The notes under the pieces are model-generated. The model did not search any database, was not told the origin of the DNA, and saw only the letters and a program-made list of their open reading frames with translations. Positions 25,721 through 34,961 of a DNA stretch of 64,000 nt are shown here, piece by piece. A program made the position numbers and the translations under genes. The DNA lies in the NCBI RefSeq assembly GCF_014652815.1, contig NZ_BMZN01000002.1, positions 607,638 to 671,637 of the forward strand, written 5' to 3'. Position 1 is the first letter of the stretch. The number at the start of each line of letters is the position of its first letter. This DNA comes from Alcaligenes pakistanensis (GTDB lineage Bacteria; Pseudomonadota; Gammaproteobacteria; Burkholderiales; Burkholderiaceae_B).

Positions 25721-26470
25721 ATGTTCAAACGTGTCGTATCCGTCGCTGCTTTATCCCTGTTTTTGCAAGGTACTGCCCAAGCTGATGAGCTGGTTGTAGC
25801 CGCTGCCGCCAGTCTGACTAATGCGTTCAAGGAATTGGCCGGTCAGTTTGAGGCAGACAATCCTGGCACCAAAGTGTTGACCAGTTTTGCGGCATCGGAC
25901 GTTTTGCTGCAGCAGATCGTCAATGGTGCGCCAGTCGATGTGTTTGCTTCGGCAGACCAGAAAGCCATGAACAAGGCCGAGGAAGCCAAGGCAGTGGATC
26001 CTGCCACCCGCAAGAATTTTGTGCAGAATCAGGTTGTGCTGATTGTGCCTAGCGACAACCCCGCCAAAGTGACTAATGCTGGCGATCTGGGCAAACCGGA
26101 AGTCAAACGCGTGGCTTTGGGGAATCCGGCTGTTGTGCCTGTTGGCCGTTACACCCAGGCTGCCCTGGAAAAAGCGGGTCAGTGGGAGGCGGTTAAACAG
26201 CGCGAAATATTGGGTCAGAACGTGCGTCAGGTGCTGGATTACGTGGCTCGTGGCGAAGTGGAAGCCGGTTTTGTATTCGCTACCGACGCAGCCATCATGA
26301 AAGACAAAGTAGACGTGCTGGAAGTGCTCAAGACCACAGAACCGGTTACGTACCCGATCGCTTTGGTCCAGCGTGAAGGTCGTCATGACAAGGCTCAGGC
26401 CTTCCAGGATTTCGTTATGTCCGAGTCCGGTCAACAAGTGCTGGCAAAATACGGTTTTGCCAAACCTTGA
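25721..26470 (+). CDS. modA: Molybdate ABC transporter, periplasmic binding protein
   Basis: ModA captures molybdate in the periplasm. The 249-residue protein has a signal peptide (cleavage after GTAQA near residue 21) and the family signature ELVVAAAASLTNAFKELA, including the serine that contacts the oxyanion, followed by FAASDVLLQQI with the second ligand serine and DVFASAD. The GNPAVVPVGRYTQAAL stretch and VLDYVARGEVEAGFVFATDA are also typical. GGAGGAGA precedes the ATG. It is the first gene of modABC and sits behind a ModE box. Confidence 0.95.
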   Translation: MFKRVVSVAALSLFLQGTAQADELVVAAAASLTNAFKELAGQFEADNPGTKVLTSFAASDVLLQQIVNGAPVDVFASADQKAMNKAEEAKAVDPATRKNFVQNQVVLIVPSDNPAKVTNAGDLGKPEVKRVALGNPAVVPVGRYTQAALEKAGQWEAVKQREILGQNVRQVLDYVARGEVEAGFVFATDAAIMKDKVDVLEVLKTTEPVTYPIALVQREGRHDKAQAFQDFVMSESGQQVLAKYGFAKP

Positions 26471-26492
26471 TAGATAGGATTTTGATAGCAGG

Positions 26493-27173
26493 ATGACTTC
26501 ACTTTGGATTCCCTTGTGGTTGTCGCTCAAGGTCGCCGCTTGGGCGACTTTGTTCGCTTGCGTGCTGGGCATAGGCATTGCTTATGCCTTGTCGCGTTGG
26601 CAGTCGCGCTGGTGTGACCTGCTCGACTCGATTTTGACCTTGCCCATGGTTTTGCCGCCCACTGTGATCGGCTATTACCTGCTGGTTTTGTTGGGTCGGC
26701 GTAGTGCCTTGGGTCAGTGGCTGTCCAGCATAGGGATTGAGTTGGTCTTTACCTGGCAGGGGGCGGTTATTGCCGCAACGGTGGTGGCCTTCCCCATGAT
26801 TCTGAAAGCCGCCCGTGCGGCGTTTGAGGATGTGGACACGCGTCTGGAAAATGCCGCCAGCGTATTGGGCTTGAGGCCCTTGGCCATCTTTTTTCGTGTC
26901 AGTCTGCCTTTGGCGGCGCGTGGCATTATGGCGGGTGTCTTGTTGGCCTTTGCACGCGCTTTGGGCGAGTTCGGGGCCACCTTGATGATTGCAGGCAGCA
27001 TACCTGGGCGGACTCAGACTATGTCTATTGCCATTTATGAGGCGGTGCAGGCGGGTGAGGATCAGCAGGCTTTGGTGCTGGTGGCGATTATTTCGATTAC
27101 CTGCGTGCTGGTTTTGTGGAGCACCAGTGCCCTGTCACCACGCCATGTACGTCGTAAAAGAGGGATGCAATGA
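26493..27173 (+). CDS. modB: Molybdate ABC transporter, permease
   Basis: A 226-residue inner-membrane permease with five to six hydrophobic segments. The region LTLPMVLPPTVIGYYLL is characteristic of ModB, and the cytoplasmic coupling loop is ARALGEFGATLMIAGSIPG, with the conserved EFGAT-x10-G pattern. It follows modA by 22 bases and overlaps modC by four bases (ATGA). Confidence 0.95.
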   Translation: MTSLWIPLWLSLKVAAWATLFACVLGIGIAYALSRWQSRWCDLLDSILTLPMVLPPTVIGYYLLVLLGRRSALGQWLSSIGIELVFTWQGAVIAATVVAFPMILKAARAAFEDVDTRLENAASVLGLRPLAIFFRVSLPLAARGIMAGVLLAFARALGEFGATLMIAGSIPGRTQTMSIAIYEAVQAGEDQQALVLVAIISITCVLVLWSTSALSPRHVRRKRGMQ

Positions 27174-27871
27174 GCCTGAATGTACAGATTCAACGCACCG
27201 TAATCAGTGAATCCCGTCACTTCGAGTTGAATATCCAGATTCAAACCGAAGCCCGGCATATTGCCTTGTACGGGCCTTCGGGCTCGGGCAAGTCCTTGAC
27301 GGTACAAAGTGTGGCGGGTTTGTTACGGCCTGATCATGGCCGTATTCAAATTGGTGATCAGGTCTATTTTGATTCTGAAAAGGGCGTCAACCTGAAGCCC
27401 CGCGAGCGCCGGGTGGCCTATCTGTTTCAGGACTACGGGCTGTTTCCGCATCTGACTGCCGCACAAAATATTTGCTTTGGTTTGAATACGGGCTTGTTCA
27501 ATCGCTCGGTGCGGGACATGCCTGCGGCTGCCCAGCGATGGGTAGAGGCGTTTCAGTTGGAGTCTGTGCTGAACAGCTACCCTGCCCAGCTATCGGGTGG
27601 GCAAAAGCAGCGTTGTGCCTTGGCGCGTGCCTTGGCGATCAAGCCACAACTGCTCTTGCTGGACGAGCCCTTGGCGGCCCTGGATCAGGATTTGCGTACC
27701 CGCTTGCGGGCCGAACTGGCTCAATTGCAAAGCCAGATCGACATTCCTACTATCTTGATCACGCACGATCCTGAAGATGCCAGGGCCTTGGCCCAAGAGG
27801 TCTATCGCATTCGCGATGGTCGCATTATCGAGTGCTGTACCAGCGCCGATCTGGACCTTGTTACAGCGTAG
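27170..27871 (+). CDS. modC: Molybdate ABC transporter, ATP-binding protein without MOP domain
   Basis: ModC powers molybdate import. The 233-residue protein has Walker A GPSGSGKS (35-42), a Q-loop in YLFQDYGLFPHLT, the signature LSGGQKQR, Walker B LLLLDEPLAAL and the switch histidine in LITHDPEDA. It stops soon after the ATPase fold. E. coli ModC continues for about 120 residues with a molybdate-binding MOP/TOBE domain used for feedback inhibition; that domain is missing here. The last 11 bases overlap the end of the convergent modE gene, which would make any antisense effect mutual. Confidence 0.92.
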   Translation: MSLNVQIQRTVISESRHFELNIQIQTEARHIALYGPSGSGKSLTVQSVAGLLRPDHGRIQIGDQVYFDSEKGVNLKPRERRVAYLFQDYGLFPHLTAAQNICFGLNTGLFNRSVRDMPAAAQRWVEAFQLESVLNSYPAQLSGGQKQRCALARALAIKPQLLLLDEPLAALDQDLRTRLRAELAQLQSQIDIPTILITHDPEDARALAQEVYRIRDGRIIECCTSADLDLVTA

Positions 27872-28673
27872 CGATCATCACGCTGGATGCCTTGAATAGC
27901 GCATAAGCGGATTGGCCTGCTTCCAGCTGCAAACGCTGTGTGCTGTCCAAGGTGATGCTGGCTGTCAGGGTCAGTCCTTGGGGCAGTTCCAAACGTACCT
28001 CTGCATTCACTGCGCCAGTAATCACATCGGTAATGGTGCCGGGCAACTGGTTACGGGCCGACAAGGAATTACGGGTGTCGCCCGTGCCAATCATGATCGA
28101 GGACGCTTTCATAAAGGCCAAAACTTTCTGCCCTTCGCGCAAGCCCAGGTTTTCCGTGCTTTCTCGTGTAATGGACGCCACAACGGTTTGGCCCTGGCCA
28201 ATATCAACATGAATCTCATCGTTGACGGCACCGGTCTTGATGGTGGTGACAATGCCGGGCAGTTGGTTACGAGCTGATGTTTGCATAATCATGGTTTGAA
28301 GTAACTCCATCTGGGTAGCCACGGAAGGCATAAGGCGGCCGATGCGGTTCATGAAACGCTGATGCAGCCGGTCGTAGGTTTGGTACAGCTCTAGCAACTC
28401 GATGGCTTTGGGTGTCAGGGTGGCGCCACCGCCGCGATGGCCGCCAGTGCTGCGCAACACCAGGGGCTCGCCGGCCATATTGTTCATGATGTCGATGGCG
28501 TCCCAGGCCGCTTTATAGCTGATGCCAATATGGCGAGCGGCCGCAGAAATCGAGCCCTGTTCGGCGATAGCGGCCAGCAAAGCCATACGGCGCGCGCTGC
28601 CCCAGGTATGGTCGCCCGTACGCAGCGACAGGCTGCCGGTTAATTCGGTATTGGGATTGTGTGAACTAGACAT
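27861..28673 (-). CDS. modE: Molybdate-responsive regulator ModE
   Basis: ModE-molybdate represses the mod operon and adjusts molybdoenzyme genes. The 270-residue protein has an N-terminal winged helix (about 25-125) with GSISAAARHIGISYKAAWDA, then two tandem Mop repeats. The repeats are easy to see because each begins SARNQLPG (one near residue 133, the other near 205) and each includes TGAVN. It is convergent with modC. The presence of ModE's two Mop repeats contrasts with the absence of a Mop domain in ModC, so molybdate sensing here rests on transcription. Confidence 0.94.
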   Translation of the reverse strand: MSSSHNPNTELTGSLSLRTGDHTWGSARRMALLAAIAEQGSISAAARHIGISYKAAWDAIDIMNNMAGEPLVLRSTGGHRGGGATLTPKAIELLELYQTYDRLHQRFMNRIGRLMPSVATQMELLQTMIMQTSARNQLPGIVTTIKTGAVNDEIHVDIGQGQTVVASITRESTENLGLREGQKVLAFMKASSIMIGTGDTRNSLSARNQLPGTITDVITGAVNAEVRLELPQGLTLTASITLDSTQRLQLEAGQSAYALFKASSVMIATL

Positions 28674-28781
28674 GGTGATAAGTGTAAGGGCGAGAGCGAA
28701 CTAGGGATAGAGCGCCGGTACAATGGCCCGATCAGCGCTGCTGGCCGTTCTGTTTTCTTGCAACCTTAACTGGTTTTTTCT

Positions 28782-31430
28782 ATGTACGACACCCCCGCTG
28801 TTTTCATGGCTCAATTGCAGGAGCTCAATAGTGCCGAGACGGTCGTCCTGACCGTGAACAAGCGCTATGCCCGCCGCTTGCTCGGACATCTATCGGCTCG
28901 CCTTGCCAACGCAGGGGGAACGGTCGCGGTTCCAGAAATCGTGCCTTTGGGCGCCTGGCTGGCACAGGCCAGCGATCAACTCTGCTTTTCTGATCAGTGG
29001 CAACCGGCTGCGCACCAGATGGACCGCTTTGCCGCCTTGCAGCGCTGGGAGCACAGCATCGAGCAGTGTGAGGAAGACGGTTATTTCCTGGATGTGGGGC
29101 AGGCTGCACGCTTGGCGTGTGAAGCCGATACCTTGCTGGATGAATGGCATATTGAATTGAAGCCCGGCGAGGCCAGTGTGGACTTCGAGCGCTTTTTGCA
29201 ATGGCGTGCCCACTACCGACAAAGCCTGGAGCAGGCTGATCTGGACGATGCAAATCTGGCGGCAGAACGCGTGTTAAGTGCGGTACAGGCTGGTGCTTTG
29301 CACATGCGTCATCGCCATATGGTGTTGCATGGTTTTCATGAATATTCCCCCCGCTTGCAGGCTTTGCTAAGTGGCTTGCAGGAGATGGGGGTAGAGATCT
29401 TGCGCCTGGAGCATGAAGAGGCGCCAGCCAGTCAGGTACAGCGGGTACAGGCGCAGGATGCGGATACAGAATGGCGTTTGGCGGTGCAGTGGGCGCGTCG
29501 TCAATTGGACGAAGACCCGGATCGCACCGTCGCTATTGTGGCGGCACAGCTGGAAACGCAATTGCCGCTGGTGCACCGCTTGTTGCGGCAGGCCATGCAC
29601 ACCGACCGGGGAGCCTTGCCCTATAACGTGGCGGCTGCCCGTTCCCTGGCCGAGTGGCCTGTGGTGGAAGCAGCCCTGGCCTGGTTGAAAGCCTTGTTTA
29701 CTTTGGCGACCAAAGCACAGGCAGAACCCGCCATGCTGGGCGAAGCTTTACGCTTGGGGGCGTGTCAGGCTGAACAATCAGAAGCCGGTGGTCGTGCCCG
29801 TATCGACAAGGCGTGGCGTGATAATCGCATCACTCAAGTTGGACGCAAAGAATTCGAAGACATGCTCAGCTTCCATACGCCTGAATTGGCCTTGGCCTGG
29901 GCTAAGGCGATGGAACGCTTCAATGCCGTTTCTGCTGGCGCGCAAGGCGTGGATACCTGGGCCTCGGTCATGCGCCAGTGTTTGGAAGCCCTGGGCTTTC
30001 CGGGCACCCATCGTCTGGATAGTGCGCAGTTTCAAACCTTGGAGGCCTTGGAAGCCCTGCTGCTGCAACTGGCACAGCAAGCTCCGGTCTTGGGCCGCAT
30101 CAGTGCCTTGAAGGCTCAAAGTGCATTAGCTCGCATGGCTCGTGAAAACCCGTTCCAGCCTCAGCGCGATCCTCGTTCGCGTTTGGATGTATTGGGTTTT
30201 CTGGAAGCGGAAGGCGGGCGCTGGGATGCCGTGTGGGTCCTGGGTCTGACAGACGATATTCTGCCAGCTGCCGTCAAACCCAATCCCTTGATTCCGGCCC
30301 AGGTTTTGCGCCGGGTTCAGGCGCCTCGCAGTACGCCTGAGCGTGAATTGGAGTGGGCGCGCTGGATGCTGGCTGCTTTGCTGCGCTGTGGCAAACAGGT
30401 CTTATTAAGTGCTCCCTTGCATCAGGGTGAACAAGAGCTCCGTCCCAGTCCTTTGATTGCCCACTGGCCCTTGTTGGATATGCCCTGGGCTGTCCCGAGC
30501 GAGCAAGCCGTGGCGCAAGAAGCGCTGCTGGATGAGCAAGGGCCCAGCTTGAAAATGGAAGAGCGCATACGCGGCGGGATCAGTGTGCTGGATACGCAGG
30601 CCCGGAACCCTTTGTGGGCCTTTGTGAAATTTCGTCTGCACGGTCAGGCTTTGCCGGACTATGCCCGCTTGGGCGATATGAATACGCGTGGGATGTTCTT
30701 GCACCGTGCCGTTGAACTGTTCTGGCGTCGCGTACAGGATCAGGACAGTTTGCACGAGCTGATCGGCGAGAACTCGCTGTCGCAGGTGGTGCAAGAGTGT
30801 GTCAATCAGGCCGCTCAAGAAGAACTGGCAGACTATGGGCCTGTGCTGCGTAGTCTGGAAATGGAGCGTGGGCTGGCAGTGTTAATTGAATACGCTCACC
30901 AGGAAGCCCAGCGCCCACCTTTTGCCTTGGGGGCGACGGAACAAGAGTTAAGTTGGAGCCGGGGCTTGCTACGCCTGAACCTGCGTCTGGATCGATTGGA
31001 TAATCTGGCCGATGGCGAACAGCTGCTGATGGACTACAAAACCGGCATAGGCGAACTACGTCCCGATAAAGATTGGTTGCGGCCCCGGCCTGTGAACCTG
31101 CAGCTGCCGTTTTATGCCGCTGCTTTGCATGATGAAGGTCGAGCCGTCAGTGGTCTGGCCTTTGTGCGTTTGCATGCCCGTCAGGTGGGTTTAAGCGGTT
31201 TGGCTGCACCGGGTATGGAGATTGACGGCCTGACCGAATTGGAAACTGCGCAGCAGTGGACCGCACAGATTGCACAGTGGAAGCAGGCGGTAGAGGGTCT
31301 GGCCGATGAGTTCCTGCAAGGGCAGGCTGCCAATCAGATCTGGAATCGCAACGATCTGCTGTATTGCGATGTTTTGCCCTTTTTACGTTTGTTCCAGGAA
31401 GACCTCCAAGATACGGGGGGAGAGGTGTAA
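28782..31430 (+). CDS. AddB-like PD-(D/E)XK nuclease, probable DNA repair protein
   Basis: This 882-residue protein belongs to a proteobacterial family of probable DNA repair proteins related to AddB and RecB-type nucleases. The N-terminal part is a degenerate helicase-like region without a Walker A. The C-terminal third carries the nuclease core: EQLLMDYKTG with the motif II Asp and motif III Lys, and LQLPFYAAALHD after it. Its stop shares one base with the start of the helicase gene (TAATG), so the two are coupled and likely form a complex like AddAB, processing double-strand ends for RecA. The first ATG is used; a second lies 24 bases later. No recBCD is in this window. Confidence 0.85.
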   Translation: MYDTPAVFMAQLQELNSAETVVLTVNKRYARRLLGHLSARLANAGGTVAVPEIVPLGAWLAQASDQLCFSDQWQPAAHQMDRFAALQRWEHSIEQCEEDGYFLDVGQAARLACEADTLLDEWHIELKPGEASVDFERFLQWRAHYRQSLEQADLDDANLAAERVLSAVQAGALHMRHRHMVLHGFHEYSPRLQALLSGLQEMGVEILRLEHEEAPASQVQRVQAQDADTEWRLAVQWARRQLDEDPDRTVAIVAAQLETQLPLVHRLLRQAMHTDRGALPYNVAAARSLAEWPVVEAALAWLKALFTLATKAQAEPAMLGEALRLGACQAEQSEAGGRARIDKAWRDNRITQVGRKEFEDMLSFHTPELALAWAKAMERFNAVSAGAQGVDTWASVMRQCLEALGFPGTHRLDSAQFQTLEALEALLLQLAQQAPVLGRISALKAQSALARMARENPFQPQRDPRSRLDVLGFLEAEGGRWDAVWVLGLTDDILPAAVKPNPLIPAQVLRRVQAPRSTPERELEWARWMLAALLRCGKQVLLSAPLHQGEQELRPSPLIAHWPLLDMPWAVPSEQAVAQEALLDEQGPSLKMEERIRGGISVLDTQARNPLWAFVKFRLHGQALPDYARLGDMNTRGMFLHRAVELFWRRVQDQDSLHELIGENSLSQVVQECVNQAAQEELADYGPVLRSLEMERGLAVLIEYAHQEAQRPPFALGATEQELSWSRGLLRLNLRLDRLDNLADGEQLLMDYKTGIGELRPDKDWLRPRPVNLQLPFYAAALHDEGRAVSGLAFVRLHARQVGLSGLAAPGMEIDGLTELETAQQWTAQIAQWKQAVEGLADEFLQGQAANQIWNRNDLLYCDVLPFLRLFQEDLQDTGGEV

Positions 31431-34400
31431 TGCTGACCGTTCCTAGCGATAGCCCAGCCCGAGCACGGGCGCTGGACCCCGAGTCCTCTTTTCTGGTGCA
31501 GGCGCCTGCAGGCTCGGGCAAGACGGAATTATTGACTGACCGAATCCTGGCCCTGCTGGCCCGTGTCCAGCGGCCAGAAGAGATTGTGGCCATCACCTTC
31601 ACCCGCAAGGCCGCGGCTGAAATGCATGCGCGCGTGCTGGAAAAGCTGGCTGCGGCAGATCAGGATCGCCCTGCTGAGCCTTACCGGGTTCGCAGCTGGG
31701 AGCTGGCGCGTGCTGCCATGCAGCGCAATCAGGAGCAGCAATGGGATTTGCTCGCGTACCCGGCACGTCTGAGTATTCGCACAATTGACTCCCTGTGCGC
31801 CCATCTGGTGCGCGCCATGCCCTGGATCACGGGTTTGGGCGGCGTTCCCGCCATTACCGATAAGGCGTTAGAGCATTACGAGACAGCCGCCTGGGCCACG
31901 CTGGAAATGGCAGAAAGTGTGCCTAGTGTGGCGCGTTTTCTGGAGCATATGGATGTCAACCTGCTTCAGGCGCAAGCACTGTTGGCGGGCATGTTGGCCA
32001 GTCGGGACCAGTGGTTGCCAGCGGTGGGGCAGGGCGGCAATGTGGCCCTGTTACAAGACAGCCTGCGTGAGGTAGTGGAACAGCAATTGCAGCAATTAAG
32101 CGATTCCTTGCCTCCTGGTTGGGCGCGGACTCTGGCTCCCTTGGCGTGTTTTGCGGCCTCGAATCTGGACACCGGAGATGTATTGGCTTTGGCCGATTGG
32201 CAGGGCGACACGCTGGCACCAGTAATGGATGATTTGCCGCGCTGGCGTGGTCTGGCTGCGCTATTGCTGACGGATAAAGGCGATTTACGCAAAAGCCTGA
32301 CGGTACGCAATGGCTTTCCGCCTAAAACTGCTCAAAAAGAAGCCCTGACTGAATGGCTAGGCAATTGCTTGGGCGCGGAGTCTTGGGTGTCGCGTTTGGC
32401 TAGCGCCCGCCTGTTGCCTGCACAGTATTCCGAGCAGCAGCAAGAAGTCCTCTCTAATCTGATTCAGGTTTTGTGGCTGGCTGCGGCGCAGCTGAAATTG
32501 CGCTTTGCCGAGAAGGCCGAGGTCGATTTCACCGAGATTGCCCAGCGTGCCCTGCAAGCTTTGGGTGATGCCGACGAGCCGGGCGAATTGCTTCTGCGCA
32601 TGGACAGGTCCATACGCCATTTGCTGGTGGACGAATTTCAGGACACCAGCCAGTCCCAAGTGCAGTTGTTGGAGCGGCTGACCAGTGGTTGGGAGCCAGG
32701 CGACGGGCGTAGCCTGTTTTTGGTGGGCGACCCCATGCAATCCATCTACCGCTTTCGCAAAGCAGAGGTGGGTTTGTTCCTGCAGGTATGGCAAGCCAGA
32801 CGCCTGGGTGAAGTAGAACTGGAGCCGCTCAACCTTAGCAATAACTTCCGTTCACACCCGCGCCTGGTGGAGTGGGTGAATCAGGTGGGGGCGCAATTGT
32901 TCCCAGCTCAGGCTGATCCGGATCTGGGCATGGTGACTTACGAGCATTCCACAGCCTTCAAACCCGATATCCCCGAATGGGCTGTACAGTTTCATCCCTC
33001 CTGGCATTTCCGGGTAGCGCGTGGTGAAGATAACGTGCCGTCTCAGCAGGCGGCTCAAGAGCGTGCCGTGGCAGAGGCGGTCAGTTGTGCTGCCCAAGCC
33101 TTGCAGCGTTATCAGGAGAGCGAGCACCCGGTTGCGATTCTGGTGCGGGCCCGCTCGCACTTGCATGGTTTGGTGCGCAAGCTGGGCGAGCAGGGCATTC
33201 CGTGTCGTGCGGTCGAACTGGAACCTTTACAGCAACGACCGGTAGTGGCGGACTTGGTGCAGTTGGTACGTGCGCTGGCGCACCCCGCAGATCGTTTGGC
33301 CTGGCTGGCTGTCTTGCGTTCGCCATTGATCGGTCTGCGCTTGGAGAGTTTGCATCGCCTGTGCGCCTTGCATCCCACAAAGACGCTGGCCGAGTTAACT
33401 CACAATCAGAATTTTGAAGACTGGGACCCAAATGAGCGCACCCGTCTTTTGTTCGCTTACCAGATTTTGCTGGATCGGGGCAACCGCAGTGGCTTGATGC
33501 CTTTTGCGGGTTGGGTGCAAGAATGTTGGGTGCGTTTGGGTGGACCACAGGTCTATCCAAGCCTGGCCGATCAGGCGGATGCTGAACAAGTGTTGCGGCT
33601 GCTGGAGGAATTGTGCCCCTACGGTCCGCCGGATCAGCAGCAATTACAGGCTCGTGTCGAATCCCTGTACGCCACCCCGCAAGGTACCGGTAAAGCCGTG
33701 GAGGTGATGACGATTCACAAATCTAAGGGCCTGGAATTCGAAACCGTTATTTTGTTCAGCCTGCACAAGCAGTCTGCTGCGGATTCCGAGCCTTTGATCC
33801 GTCTGGAGCATAGCGCTGAGCGCCTGATTCTGGGCCCGATCAGCCATAAGGGCAGTGAGCTGCGCGACCCGGTCTCGCAGTTTCTGGCTGCTCGGGAACG
33901 CATTCGCGCCGAGCAGGAAAGCCACCGTCTTTTATATGTGGCCTTAACCCGCGCCCGTCAGGAGCTGCATTTGTTTGCCGAGTTGAGCATCACCCAGGAT
34001 AAAGGCCTGCGTGAGCCCGATGGCCGCTCTTTGCTAAGTCGTGTCTGGCCGGTGCTGGTTCAGCCAGAAGCCCCCGTCTGGCAAGCTGAGCAAGGCGTGC
34101 CGCAAGACAATTCAGGGTCGAGTTCTGCCGCCTTATTGCAGCGAGTCGTAAACCTGCCTGCCGTGCCGCCCGAGCAGTTAGAGGCAGCCACCCCGCAATA
34201 TCAAAGCTGGCAGTGGTCTTTGGATACGACTCATGAGAAAGCCATTGGTACCGTGGCTCATGACTGGCTGGAAAGGCTGGGACGTGAAGGCCTGGAGCAG
34301 TGGCCAGTAGAGCGTTTGCAGCAAGGCCGCGGCGTGATGCGCCGTCAGTTATTGCGTGCAGGGGTGCCTGCCACTTACCTGGATGACGCGGCCCAATCCT

Positions 34401-34732
34401 TGTTTGAAGCCATTGCGGCAACCATACAGACAGAGCGGGGTCGCTGGTTGCTGGGGGTTACCCGAGCCTATCGTGAATGGTCTTTGCTGGACGTCAGTGG
34501 TCGGGTATCGATTATTGACTTGGCGATCTCCCAGGAAGATCACTGGCTGGTGGTTGATTACAAGACGGGGCGACCTGCTGAGCATGAAAGCCATGCGGAT
34601 TTTTCGGCTCGTATGTTGGAGCGTTATGCGCCGCAATTGCAGCGCTATTGTGAACAGGTCCAAGCCCTGGACGGACGCCCTGCGCAGGCAGCGCTTTATT
34701 TCCCTAGGGCCGATCTTTGGGTGCCGTATTAA
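31430..34732 (+). CDS. AddA-like UvrD-family helicase/exonuclease
   Basis: A 1100-residue superfamily 1A DNA helicase with a fused nuclease domain. Walker A APAGSGKTELL starts at residue 25, motif Ia is ITFTRKAAAEMHAR, Walker B is LLVDEFQDTSQSQ, motif III VGDPMQSIYRFRKAE, motif V/VI include MTIHKSKGLEFE and YVALTRARQELHLF. The C-terminal RecB-like nuclease motif is WLVVDYKTG. This is the full set for an AddA/RecB-type recombination helicase. The start at 31430 overlaps the stop of the AddB-like gene by one base. A compact pair like this would replace RecBCD; Chi recognition cannot be judged. Confidence 0.9.
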   Translation: MLTVPSDSPARARALDPESSFLVQAPAGSGKTELLTDRILALLARVQRPEEIVAITFTRKAAAEMHARVLEKLAAADQDRPAEPYRVRSWELARAAMQRNQEQQWDLLAYPARLSIRTIDSLCAHLVRAMPWITGLGGVPAITDKALEHYETAAWATLEMAESVPSVARFLEHMDVNLLQAQALLAGMLASRDQWLPAVGQGGNVALLQDSLREVVEQQLQQLSDSLPPGWARTLAPLACFAASNLDTGDVLALADWQGDTLAPVMDDLPRWRGLAALLLTDKGDLRKSLTVRNGFPPKTAQKEALTEWLGNCLGAESWVSRLASARLLPAQYSEQQQEVLSNLIQVLWLAAAQLKLRFAEKAEVDFTEIAQRALQALGDADEPGELLLRMDRSIRHLLVDEFQDTSQSQVQLLERLTSGWEPGDGRSLFLVGDPMQSIYRFRKAEVGLFLQVWQARRLGEVELEPLNLSNNFRSHPRLVEWVNQVGAQLFPAQADPDLGMVTYEHSTAFKPDIPEWAVQFHPSWHFRVARGEDNVPSQQAAQERAVAEAVSCAAQALQRYQESEHPVAILVRARSHLHGLVRKLGEQGIPCRAVELEPLQQRPVVADLVQLVRALAHPADRLAWLAVLRSPLIGLRLESLHRLCALHPTKTLAELTHNQNFEDWDPNERTRLLFAYQILLDRGNRSGLMPFAGWVQECWVRLGGPQVYPSLADQADAEQVLRLLEELCPYGPPDQQQLQARVESLYATPQGTGKAVEVMTIHKSKGLEFETVILFSLHKQSAADSEPLIRLEHSAERLILGPISHKGSELRDPVSQFLAARERIRAEQESHRLLYVALTRARQELHLFAELSITQDKGLREPDGRSLLSRVWPVLVQPEAPVWQAEQGVPQDNSGSSSAALLQRVVNLPAVPPEQLEAATPQYQSWQWSLDTTHEKAIGTVAHDWLERLGREGLEQWPVERLQQGRGVMRRQLLRAGVPATYLDDAAQSLFEAIAATIQTERGRWLLGVTRAYREWSLLDVSGRVSIIDLAISQEDHWLVVDYKTGRPAEHESHADFSARMLERYAPQLQRYCEQVQALDGRPAQAALYFPRADLWVPY

Positions 34733-34748
34733 TGCTACACTATTTGTC

Positions 34749-34843
34749 GGCGGGCCCCTCCGCATGGTTCGGCGGTGAATCTGGTCAGGTCGGGAACGAA
34801 GCAGCCACAGCCGTGCAGAATCAGTGCCGGAGTCAGGCTCGCC
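34749..34843 (+). ncRNA. ffs: Signal recognition particle RNA (4.5S-type)
   Basis: The conserved SRP core is present around 34784-34810: CAGGTCGGGAACGAAGCAGC with the GGAA tetraloop and the asymmetric loop that binds Ffh. The ends GGCGGGCC and GGCTCGCC pair over eight bases with one G-U. The predicted RNA of about 95 bases folds into the expected single long hairpin. It lies between the helicase gene and dnaX, the usual betaproteobacterial position. Confidence 0.93.
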
Positions 34844-34961
34844 ACTTCATTTGCTTATCGGGTTATGCGCGCCCGGTCTATCTGCTTCCCTTCAGCACCG
34901 AATCCGGTACACTTTTCCTTTCGCTTATTTGTATTGATGGTTCACGCCGTCCGGAATTCGC

